Origin: Pseudomonas peli
GTDB lineage: Bacteria; Pseudomonadota; Gammaproteobacteria; Pseudomonadales; Pseudomonadaceae
NCBI RefSeq assembly: GCF_900099645.1
Contig: NZ_FMTL01000005.1
Location: 62,001 to 126,000, forward strand
Length of the DNA: 64,000 nt
Reading direction: 5' to 3'
Shown: positions 32,639 through 40,181 of the stretch, piece by piece
Layout: each line of letters starts with the position of its first letter
Numbering within the stretch: position 1 is the stretch's first letter
Translations under genes and position numbers: made by a program
The notes under the pieces: model-generated
Databases searched by the model: none
What the model was told of the DNA's origin: nothing
The model's input: the letters and a program-made list of their open reading frames with translations, nothing else

Positions 32639-33634
32639 TCAGATCCAACGCAAGCGACGAAAAAGCAGCCACTGCACCAGCGCCACGGCGGCCATCAGCG
32701 AACACGCCAGCAGAAAGCCATGGGGGCTTTCGGAACCCGGAATACCGCCGACATTGATACCGAGAAGGCCGGTAAGAAAACTCATTGGCAGGAAAATCCC
32801 GGTGATGATGCCGAAGCGGTACATGGTGTGGTTCATCCGCTCATCCATGCGCCGATTTTCCGCCTCAAGCAGCAGGTTGACCCGCTCACGGCTCAACTCC
32901 AGCTCTTCAAGGTAGCGCGTCAGGCGGTTATTCAGCTCGTTCCAGTAGCTGCTATCGGCTCTGACCAGCCAGGCCTGAGCACTGGCTGTGAGTTGCCCGT
33001 AGATATCCCGCTGTGGCGACAGAAAACGTCGCAAGCTGGCGGCGCGCCGGCGGATTTGCAGTAGCGCGGCATGATCAGGGGCCTGACTCTCCAGCGCATC
33101 GGCACGCTCTTCCTGATCATCGACCTGCTCGGACAACTCGCCGACCAGCAGCTCGATCTTGTCAGTCAGGTAATGCGCCAGGCGCAGAATCAGCTCCGCC
33201 GAGGTTTTCGGCCCCCTGCCCGCCAGCAAATCCTCGATCAAGGCTTCGGTTGCGTGTAAAGGCCGCAAGCGCAGGGAGATCGCGCGCTGCGCATCGGCAA
33301 AAATACGCACCGAGACCATGTCTTCAGGCTCGGCGCCTGGATTGAGGTTCAGGCCACGCAGGAACAGCAACAGTTGCTGCTCAGGCAACGCCAGCAGACG
33401 CGGGCGAGTGTTCTCTTCCAGCAGCAGGTCGCAGGCAAAAGCGCTCAGACCACTTTCTGCACGCAACCAAGTCTGCGTCTGCGGATGACTGCGATCCCAA
33501 TGCAGCCAGAGGCTTTCCTGCTCGCCTAGGACGAGGCCATGCAGCTCCTGCCGGGCAATGCTGCGGGCACCGCCGTGACCATTAAGGACAAAGGCGTGCA
33601 CCAGGCCCCATTGCGCGTTGTCACCTTCGTGCAT
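32639..33634 (-). CDS. cmaX: CmaX, CorA/ZntB-family cation transporter
   Basis: A 331-residue CorA-superfamily protein. It has a large N-terminal cytoplasmic domain, a long helical stalk (about 150-265) and two C-terminal membrane helices. The pore motif is GIN in TGLLGINVGGIPG, rather than GMN, as in ZntB. The ATG at 33634 follows AGGA; an upstream TTG is less likely. It probably moves zinc or another divalent cation. It begins 20 bp after rraA on the same strand and may be in its transcript. Confidence 0.88.
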   Translation of the reverse strand: MHEGDNAQWGLVHAFVLNGHGGARSIARQELHGLVLGEQESLWLHWDRSHPQTQTWLRAESGLSAFACDLLLEENTRPRLLALPEQQLLLFLRGLNLNPGAEPEDMVSVRIFADAQRAISLRLRPLHATEALIEDLLAGRGPKTSAELILRLAHYLTDKIELLVGELSEQVDDQEERADALESQAPDHAALLQIRRRAASLRRFLSPQRDIYGQLTASAQAWLVRADSSYWNELNNRLTRYLEELELSRERVNLLLEAENRRMDERMNHTMYRFGIITGIFLPMSFLTGLLGINVGGIPGSESPHGFLLACSLMAAVALVQWLLFRRLRWI

Positions 33635-33654
33635 GACGGTTTCCTGCAAGCGCC

Positions 33655-34143
33655 CTACTCCGGCATCTGCAGTGCAGAGGGCGAGATGATCACGCCATTA
33701 TTGTCGGCGTAGATAAACTCACCCGGGCGGAAGGTCACGCCGCCAAAGGTCACTGCGACATTGAGGTCACCGATGCCACGCTTGTCGGTTTTCATCGGGT
33801 GACTGGCCAGGGCCTGAATGCCCAGATCGGTCTGCGCCAACACATCAACATCACGCACGCAGCCGTACACCACAATCCCTTCCCAACCGTTCTTCGCGGC
33901 TTTCTCGGCAAGCATATCGCCCAGCAGCGCGCGGCGCATGGAGGCACCGCCATCCACCACCAACACTTTGCCTTTGCCCGGCAGGTCGACCTGCTCCTTG
34001 ACCAGCGAGTTGTCCTCGAAGCACTTGACGGTGACGATCTCACCACCGAAGGAATCACGGCCACCGAAGTTGCTGAACATCGGCTCAACCACCTGGACCA
34101 GCTCCGGGTAGGCGTCACAAAGATCGGGAGTGATGTAATGCAT
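33655..34143 (-). CDS. rraA: Ribonuclease E activity regulator RraA-like protein
   Basis: A 162-residue protein of the RraA/HMG-aldolase fold. It contains the core pattern GKGKVLVVDGGASMRRALLGD and 'GWEGIVVYGCVRDVDVLA'. Members bind RNase E and lower its activity, or act as 4-hydroxy-4-methyl-2-oxoglutarate aldolases. The length and the C-terminal 'YADNNGVIISP' fit RraA as annotated in pseudomonads. AGGAG precedes the start at 34143. Aldolase activity cannot be ruled out. Confidence 0.88.
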   Translation of the reverse strand: MHYITPDLCDAYPELVQVVEPMFSNFGGRDSFGGEIVTVKCFEDNSLVKEQVDLPGKGKVLVVDGGASMRRALLGDMLAEKAAKNGWEGIVVYGCVRDVDVLAQTDLGIQALASHPMKTDKRGIGDLNVAVTFGGVTFRPGEFIYADNNGVIISPSALQMPE

Positions 34144-34300
34144 GGCAAAGCTCCTTAGTTGTTGTAGTAAGCTGACAGAGCAATCACGCCCTGCTGTGCA
34201 GCATTGAGCCACAGACGGGTGCACAACGGGCAAACGCCACACGCCCCATCTGTATCGATTCACGCTTTCAGTAAAAGGCCGGACACCGGCCAGCGCCTGC

Positions 34301-35308
34301 CTATTCAGGCGAAACCTCGTTGTTACGCGCTAACTCGGCTTGCGCCAGCTCAGCAGCGACCTGCGGACTCTTGCGCAGCCACTGTTCGACCAACGGCCAG
34401 ACCTCAAGTTGCGCTTCTTTGCTAACCAGCATCTCAACATGGCCGAAATCACCGCTGAAACCATGCTTCTTACCTAGACAGAGAAACTCACTCAAGGGCG
34501 ATCCAAATTGCTTGAGCAGTTTTTCACACGCCCACACCGGGTCTTGATGGTCACCCAACGCGGCCACGGCCATTATCGGAACACGCACCTCGGCCAGCCC
34601 CGCCCACCAATCGCGGTCAGCATCACCAAAGCGGCCGAACAGGCCGTGCCAGCGCAAACTTTCGACTGCAAGACCTATCGGCTCATCCTCCGGACCACGC
34701 TTGAGCCGCGACCCGGAAATCACCGAGAACCGTTTGAGTAGTAAGCGGCTCCCCCACTCCAGCGGCGGCAGTTTCAACGGCCAGTAAACCCGGCTGATCT
34801 GGCTGCCAAACAGGACGCTGGAAGCGATTTTATCTTCACTCAGATACTGCCCACCGAGTGCGCCGGCCAGAATAATCCCTCCAAGGGAATGGCCTAACCA
34901 GTGAGCCTTCTGCGGATTCTGCTCATGCACAAAATCAGCAATTGCCGGCAGATCGTAGCGCACGTAGTCACTGACCGTGTTGCGCGAATAGTCACGATTG
35001 CGCGGCGACAGGCCATGACCACGCATTTCGGCAATCCATACATCAAAACCGGCGCGCGCCAGGTAAGGCCCCAAGCCAATGCATTTGGGGGAATACCAGA
35101 AGCGCCGGTTGGAAAAACTGCCGGGAATCAGAATCACCGGCACGCCACGTACCTGTTCATGACCAGCACGACCAAGACGAGTCAGTGCCAGCTCGACACT
35201 GCTGTCCGGACTGTTACCGGGTTTGAGACGATAGACATCCTCGCTCAAATCGCCCCGAAACTCTGCACTGATCAAGGTGACGGGGAAAAGCTCACTGCTG
35301 CTTTGCAT
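34301..35308 (-). CDS. Alpha/beta hydrolase, esterase/lipase type
   Basis: A 335-residue cytoplasmic-looking protein without a signal peptide. It has a nucleophile elbow GHSLGG, an N-terminal oxyanion strand VILIPGSFSNRRFW, and a late catalytic His in FGHVEML. The arrangement resembles lipase/esterase proteins that act on hydrophobic esters. It lies between ppsA and rraA on the minus strand, as in P. aeruginosa. The substrate is unknown. Confidence 0.85.
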   Translation of the reverse strand: MQSSSELFPVTLISAEFRGDLSEDVYRLKPGNSPDSSVELALTRLGRAGHEQVRGVPVILIPGSFSNRRFWYSPKCIGLGPYLARAGFDVWIAEMRGHGLSPRNRDYSRNTVSDYVRYDLPAIADFVHEQNPQKAHWLGHSLGGIILAGALGGQYLSEDKIASSVLFGSQISRVYWPLKLPPLEWGSRLLLKRFSVISGSRLKRGPEDEPIGLAVESLRWHGLFGRFGDADRDWWAGLAEVRVPIMAVAALGDHQDPVWACEKLLKQFGSPLSEFLCLGKKHGFSGDFGHVEMLVSKEAQLEVWPLVEQWLRKSPQVAAELAQAELARNNEVSPE

Positions 35309-35330
35309 CTATCTTCGCTCTGGTACAACC

Positions 35331-35396
35331 AATTGCCGGGAGCAATTCTTTCACGTCGCAAGCGACGGCCCGGAGGGGGTAAGCACAGGATGTGCT
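35331..35396 (+). repeat. Two-hairpin intergenic element, copy 2
   Basis: Hairpin 1 AATTGC-cggga-GCAATT (35331-35347), linker CACGTCGC…GACGGCCCGGAGGG, and hairpin 2 AGCACA-gga-TGTGCT (35382-35396). Loop sequences match the other two copies, while the hairpin 2 stem is wholly different yet still paired. It lies antisense between ppsA and the hydrolase gene. Confidence 0.72.
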
Positions 35397-35401
35397 GGCA
35401 C

Positions 35402-35429
35402 AAAAAAGGGCAGGATCAACCCGCCCTTG
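35402..35429 (-). terminator. Probable intrinsic terminator of ppsA
   Basis: AAGGGC and GCCCTT pair around 11 nt. Read on the minus strand the hairpin is followed by TTTTTT. It lies 22 bp beyond the ppsA stop codon. Confidence 0.7.
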
Positions 35430-35450
35430 AACAAAGATTTAAACGCGCTA

Positions 35451-37826
35451 TCAGGCTGGCGCTTGACCTTCAGCCAGGAAGAACCAGGTATCAAGCACCG
35501 AATCCGGGTTCAGCGAGACGCTTTCGATGCCCTGTTCCATCAGCCAGCGCGCCAGATCCGGGTGATCCGAAGGACCCTGACCGCAGATGCCGATGTACTT
35601 GCCAGCCTTGTTACAGGCCTGGATGGCATTGCTCAGCAGCTTCTTCACGGCCGGATTACGCTCATCGAACAGGTGCGCGACGATGCCCGAGTCACGGTCC
35701 AGGCCCAGGGTCAGCTGAGTCAGGTCGTTGGAGCCGATGGAGAAACCGTCGAAGAACTCGAGGAACTCTTCAGCCAGAATCGCGTTGGATGGCAACTCGC
35801 ACATCATGATGACCTTCAGGCCATCCTGACCACGGGCCAGACCGTTGGCGGCCAGCAGATCGACCACCTGACTGGCTTCACCCAGGGTACGCACGAACGG
35901 CACCATGATCTCGACGTTGGTCAGGCCCATCTCGTTGCGCACTTTCTTCAGCGCACGGCACTCCAGCTCAAAGCAGTCACGGAACGATTCGCTGATGTAA
36001 CGCGAAGCGCCACGGAAACCGAGCATCGGGTTCTCTTCTTCCGGCTCGTAAAGTTTGCCGCCGATCAGGTTGGCGTATTCGTTGGACTTGAAGTCCGACA
36101 GACGCACGATGACCTTCTTCGGCCAGAACGCAGCAGCCAGGGTACTGATGCCCTCAACCAGCTTCTCAACATAGAAATTAACCGGATCATCGTAACCGGC
36201 GATGCGTTTCTCGACGCTGTCTTTGATCTCTGGCGGCAAGCCAGCGAAGTTCAGCAGCGCTTTCGGGTGTACGCCAATCATGCGATTAATGATGAATTCC
36301 AGACGCGCCAAGCCAACGCCTTCATTCGGCAGCTGAGCGAAGTCAAATGCGCGGTCGGGGTTACCGACGTTCATCATGATTTTGAATGGCAGCTCGGGCA
36401 TGGCGTCGACAGAATTCTTGCGAATGTCGAAGCCCAGCTCGCCCTCGAAGATAAAGCCGGTGTCGCCTTCGGCGCAGGAAACCGTCACACCCATGCCATC
36501 TTTCAGCACCTGGGTGGCGTTGCCGCAACCGACCACGGCTGGAATACCCAGCTCACGGGCGATGATCGCAGCATGGCAGGTACGGCCGCCACGGTTGGTG
36601 ACGATAGCGCTAGCACGCTTCATCACAGGTTCCCAATCCGGGTCGGTCATGTCGGAGACCAGCACGTCGCCGGGCTGGACTTTGTCCATCTCGGACACAT
36701 CATGGATAACCCGCACGCGACCCGCACCGATCTTCTGACCGATAGCACGACCTTCCACCAGCACGGTGCCAGTTTCCTTGAGCAGGTAGCGTTCCATAAC
36801 ATTGACGTTGGTGCGGCTTTTCACCGTTTCAGGGCGCGCCTGGACGATATACAGCTTGCCGTCATCACCGTCTTTAGCCCACTCGATGTCCATCGGACGA
36901 CCGTAGTGCTTCTCGATGATCATCGCCTGCTTGGCCAGCTCGCTGACCTCAGCATCCGTCAGGCAGAAGCGCGCACGTTCGGCACGGTCCACATCGACCA
37001 CCTTGACCGATTTACCGGCCTTGGCTTCGTCGCCGTAGATCATCTTGATGGCTTTGCTGCCCAGATTGCGGCGCAGGATCGCCGGGCGGCCGGCTTCCAG
37101 CGTTTGCTTGTGCACGTAGAATTCGTCAGGGTTGACCGCACCCTGCACCACAGTTTCGCCGAGGCCGTAGGCGCCGGTGATAAACACCACGTCGCGGAAA
37201 CCGGATTCGGTATCGAGGGTGAACATCACGCCGGCAGTGCCGGTTTCCGAACGCACCATGCGCTGCACGCCAGCAGACAGAGCGACCAGTTTGTGGTCGA
37301 AGCCCTGGTGCACGCGGTAGGCAATAGCGCGGTCGTTGAACAGCGAGGCGAATACCTCTTTGGCAGCGCGGATCACGTTGTCCACACCACGAATGTTCAG
37401 GAAGGTTTCCTGCTGACCAGCAAACGAGGCATCTGGCAGGTCTTCGGCGGTGGCCGAGGAGCGCACGGCAACGGCCATATTGTCGTTACCACCGGCCATT
37501 TCGGCGAAGGCGGTGCGGATCTGGGCGTTCAACTCTTCGGGGAAAGCAGCGTCCATCACCCACTGACGGATCTGCGCACCGGTTTTGGCCAGCGCGTTGA
37601 CGTCATCAACATCAAGGGCATCGAGGGCAGCATGAATCTGATCGTTCAGACCGCTCAGTTCAAGAAAGTCCCGGTAGGCCTGGGCTGTAGTGGCGAAACC
37701 ACCAGGCACCGAAACCCCGGCACCGGCAAGGTTGCTGATCATCTCGCCCAGGGAGGCGTTCTTGCCCCCTACGTGCTCAACATCGTGATTGCCGAGCTTG
37801 TCGAGGGAAACTACGTACTCTACCAA
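35451..37826 (-). CDS. ppsA: Phosphoenolpyruvate synthase
   Basis: A 791-residue enzyme converting pyruvate, ATP and water to PEP, AMP and phosphate; it is the entry to gluconeogenesis. It has the N-terminal ATP-binding domain (VGGKNASLGEM), the swivelling phospho-His domain (GGRTCHAAII, His418) and the C-terminal TIM-barrel PEP site (GICGQGPSDHPD). It is divergent from ppsR, which encodes the kinase/phosphorylase that controls it through a residue beside His418. Length matches E. coli. Confidence 0.98.
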   Translation of the reverse strand: MVEYVVSLDKLGNHDVEHVGGKNASLGEMISNLAGAGVSVPGGFATTAQAYRDFLELSGLNDQIHAALDALDVDDVNALAKTGAQIRQWVMDAAFPEELNAQIRTAFAEMAGGNDNMAVAVRSSATAEDLPDASFAGQQETFLNIRGVDNVIRAAKEVFASLFNDRAIAYRVHQGFDHKLVALSAGVQRMVRSETGTAGVMFTLDTESGFRDVVFITGAYGLGETVVQGAVNPDEFYVHKQTLEAGRPAILRRNLGSKAIKMIYGDEAKAGKSVKVVDVDRAERARFCLTDAEVSELAKQAMIIEKHYGRPMDIEWAKDGDDGKLYIVQARPETVKSRTNVNVMERYLLKETGTVLVEGRAIGQKIGAGRVRVIHDVSEMDKVQPGDVLVSDMTDPDWEPVMKRASAIVTNRGGRTCHAAIIARELGIPAVVGCGNATQVLKDGMGVTVSCAEGDTGFIFEGELGFDIRKNSVDAMPELPFKIMMNVGNPDRAFDFAQLPNEGVGLARLEFIINRMIGVHPKALLNFAGLPPEIKDSVEKRIAGYDDPVNFYVEKLVEGISTLAAAFWPKKVIVRLSDFKSNEYANLIGGKLYEPEEENPMLGFRGASRYISESFRDCFELECRALKKVRNEMGLTNVEIMVPFVRTLGEASQVVDLLAANGLARGQDGLKVIMMCELPSNAILAEEFLEFFDGFSIGSNDLTQLTLGLDRDSGIVAHLFDERNPAVKKLLSNAIQACNKAGKYIGICGQGPSDHPDLARWLMEQGIESVSLNPDSVLDTWFFLAEGQAPA

Positions 37827-38006
37827 GGTGATCTCTCCACTAAGGTGTTGGAAAAGCTCAAGGGGCTGGGGAAGCTCGGCGGCATAAATGCCGGCACGAT
37901 TGTGGCCTGGCCCTGGAAAATAAGTAACAATGCAGGCCGGATCGGCCCTGCAAAGGCGGGCCTATGATAGCCAAGATTCGTCCTCAGCTTAAGGCCCATG
38001 GTGCAA

Positions 38007-38825
38007 ATGAAACGAACCGCTTTTTTCATCTCCGATGGCACCGGTATCACCGCCGAAACCCTGGGCCAAAGTCTGCTGGCACAGTTTGAAACCATCGACT
38101 TTACCAAGCTCACGCGCCCCTACATCGACAGCGTGGAAAAAGCGCGCGCAATGGTACAACAAATCAATAGCGCCGCCGAGAAAGACGGCTCTCGCCCGAT
38201 CATCTTCGACACCATCGTCAACCAGGACATTCGTGACATCCTGGCAGAGTCCGAAGGGTTCATGATCGATATTTTCGCAAGCTTCCTTGCGCCGCTCGAA
38301 CAAGAACTGACTTCCCACTCCTCGTACTCGGTCGGCAAATCGCACTCCATTGGCCATAACTCGAATTACATGGAGCGCATTGAGGCAGTCAACTTCGCCC
38401 TCGACAACGACGACGGTGCGCGCACCCACTACTACGACAAGGCCGACCTGATTCTGGTCGGCGTTTCGCGCTGTGGTAAAACGCCTACCTGCCTGTATAT
38501 GGCCATGCAATATGGCATTCGTGCCGCCAATTACCCACTGACCGAAGACGACATGGAGAGCCTGCAGCTGCCAGCCGTGCTGAAAAAGCACAAGGACAAG
38601 CTGTTCGGCCTGACCATCGACCCGGACCGCCTCACCGCCATTCGCCACGAACGCAAGCCCAATAGCCGTTACGCCAGCTTCGCCCAGTGCGAGTTCGAAG
38701 TACGCGAGGTGGAAAACCTGTTCCGCCGCGAGAACATCAACTTTATCAACTCCACCTATTTCTCCGTGGAAGAGATCTCCGCGAAGATCTTGGTGGAAAA
38801 AGGTGTTGAGCGCCGCCTCAAGTAA
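38007..38825 (+). CDS. ppsR: PEP synthase regulatory protein (bifunctional kinase/pyrophosphorylase)
   Basis: A 272-residue DUF299-family protein. It inactivates PpsA by ADP-dependent phosphorylation of a threonine and reactivates it by phosphorolysis. The N-terminus TAFFISDGTGITAETLG and the P-loop GVSRCGKTPTCLY (about 150-162) are both typical. The second ATG (38007) gives the usual MKRTAFF start; the ATG at 37998 is also possible. It is divergent from ppsA, the standard arrangement. Confidence 0.96.
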   Translation: MKRTAFFISDGTGITAETLGQSLLAQFETIDFTKLTRPYIDSVEKARAMVQQINSAAEKDGSRPIIFDTIVNQDIRDILAESEGFMIDIFASFLAPLEQELTSHSSYSVGKSHSIGHNSNYMERIEAVNFALDNDDGARTHYYDKADLILVGVSRCGKTPTCLYMAMQYGIRAANYPLTEDDMESLQLPAVLKKHKDKLFGLTIDPDRLTAIRHERKPNSRYASFAQCEFEVREVENLFRRENINFINSTYFSVEEISAKILVEKGVERRLK

Positions 38826-38851
38826 CTCGCACAACTCATTGAAGCTAAAAG

Positions 38852-38878
38852 AAAAGGCTCGAACTCTTCGAGCCTTTT
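38852..38878. terminator. Bidirectional intrinsic terminator (ppsR / prpF)
   Basis: AAAAGGCTCGAA-ctc-TTCGAGCCTTTT, flanked by T on one side and A on the other. It lies between convergent genes. Confidence 0.9.
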
Positions 38879-38892
38879 CTCATTTATGAATA

Positions 38893-40080
38893 CTACAAAG
38901 CATCGCCCGGCACACGCACCCAACCTTCCATCAATATTCGTGCGCTGCGACTCATGATCGCCTTGGTTACCGTCCACTGACTGTCGACCAGCGCCGCCTG
39001 CGCACCCACGCGCAAGGTGCCGGATGGATGGCCAAAACGCACGGCTTCGCGCGCACTGCCGCCCGCTGCCAGATTGACCAAGGTGCCGGGAATTGCCGCT
39101 GCGGTGCCGATGGCCACCGCGCAGGTGCCCATCATGGCGTGGTGCAGCTTGCCCATGGACAGCGCACGCACCAGCAGATCGATCTCGCCCGCAGGCACCG
39201 TTTTGCCACTGGAAGACAGGTAATCCTTGGGTTTGGCGACAAAGGCGATTTTCGGCGTGTGCTGGCGGGTCAGTGCCTCATCCGCCGTTTTGATCAGCCC
39301 CATGCGCAACGCCCCCGCAACGCGGATCTTCTCGAAACGCGCCAGCTGTTCAGGGTCACCGTTGATTTGCTCGCGCAACTCAGTGCCCTGATAGCCAATA
39401 TCTTCGGCGTTTACGAACACAGTCGGAATGCCCGCAGTGATCATGGTTGCCTTGAAGGTGCCAACACCCGGCACGTCCAGGTCGTCCACCAGGTTACCGG
39501 TGGGGAACATCGAGCCACCCTCCTCGCCGTCGTCAGACGGATCGAGGAACTCCAGCACGATCTCGGCCGCTGGAAAGGTCACACCATCCAGTTCGAAGTC
39601 GCCGGTTTCCTGCACCTGACCATTGCTGACCGGCACATGGGCGATGATGGTTTTCTGGATATTCGCCTGCCAGATCCGCACCACGCACACGCCGTTTTCC
39701 GGGATGCGTGCAGGGTCAAGCAGACCGGCATGAATGGCAAATGCCCCGGCACCGGTAGACAGGTTGCCGCAGTTGCCGCTCCAGTCTACGAAGGCCTTAT
39801 CGATCGAAACCTGGCCATAGAGGTAGTCAACGTCGTGATCCGGCTGACTGCTTTTCGACAGGATCACGCACTTGGAGGTCGAGGACGTTGCGCCGCCCAT
39901 GCCGTCGATCTGCGCCGCATAAGGATCGGGGCTGCCGATCACACGCATAAACAGCTTGTCGCGCGCGGCGCCCGGCACCTGGCAGTTTTGCGGCAGGTCC
40001 TGCAGGCGGAAGAACACGCCCTTACTGGTGCCGCCACGCATATAGGTGGCGGGAATTCTAATCTGGGAGAGATGAGCCAT
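38893..40080 (-). CDS. prpF: 2-methylaconitate cis-trans isomerase PrpF
   Basis: A 395-residue isomerase that works with AcnD to make the cis-2-methylaconitate used in the methylcitrate cycle. The N-terminus has PATYMRGGTSKGVFF; conserved glycines follow at 'GNCGNLSTG', a loop that in this diaminopimelate-epimerase-like fold carries the active site. AGGA precedes the ATG at 40080. It ends the prp operon at the shared terminator. The repeat at 40110 separates it from acnD. Confidence 0.95.
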   Translation of the reverse strand: MAHLSQIRIPATYMRGGTSKGVFFRLQDLPQNCQVPGAARDKLFMRVIGSPDPYAAQIDGMGGATSSTSKCVILSKSSQPDHDVDYLYGQVSIDKAFVDWSGNCGNLSTGAGAFAIHAGLLDPARIPENGVCVVRIWQANIQKTIIAHVPVSNGQVQETGDFELDGVTFPAAEIVLEFLDPSDDGEEGGSMFPTGNLVDDLDVPGVGTFKATMITAGIPTVFVNAEDIGYQGTELREQINGDPEQLARFEKIRVAGALRMGLIKTADEALTRQHTPKIAFVAKPKDYLSSSGKTVPAGEIDLLVRALSMGKLHHAMMGTCAVAIGTAAAIPGTLVNLAAGGSAREAVRFGHPSGTLRVGAQAALVDSQWTVTKAIMSRSARILMEGWVRVPGDAL

Positions 40081-40109
40081 GGTTTGGTCCTGGCTGAAAA
40101 GTGAAATTG

Positions 40110-40179
40110 CCGTAGGGTGGATCACGCTTCACCGTCGGTGCGTGAAATGGTGGATGGAAAAGTGCCATCCACCCTACGG
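40110..40179. repeat. 70-bp palindromic element of the GGTGGAT type
   Basis: Terminal inverted repeats CCGTAGGGTGGAT (40110-40122) and ATCCACCCTACGG (40167-40179). Inside, CACG…CGTG with CACC-gtc-GGTG and ATGG…CCAT can form two more stems. It lies inside the prp operon, 29 bp upstream of the prpF start and 2 bp after acnD, and may change relative expression there. A shorter relative is at 26709. Confidence 0.65.
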
Positions 40180-40181
40180 AA

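Noticed and set aside
35277..37967. Open frame of about 890 codons opposite ppsA
   Set aside because: It is the antisense mirror of ppsA codons and extends only by chance into flanking DNA; no start signal or known motif.
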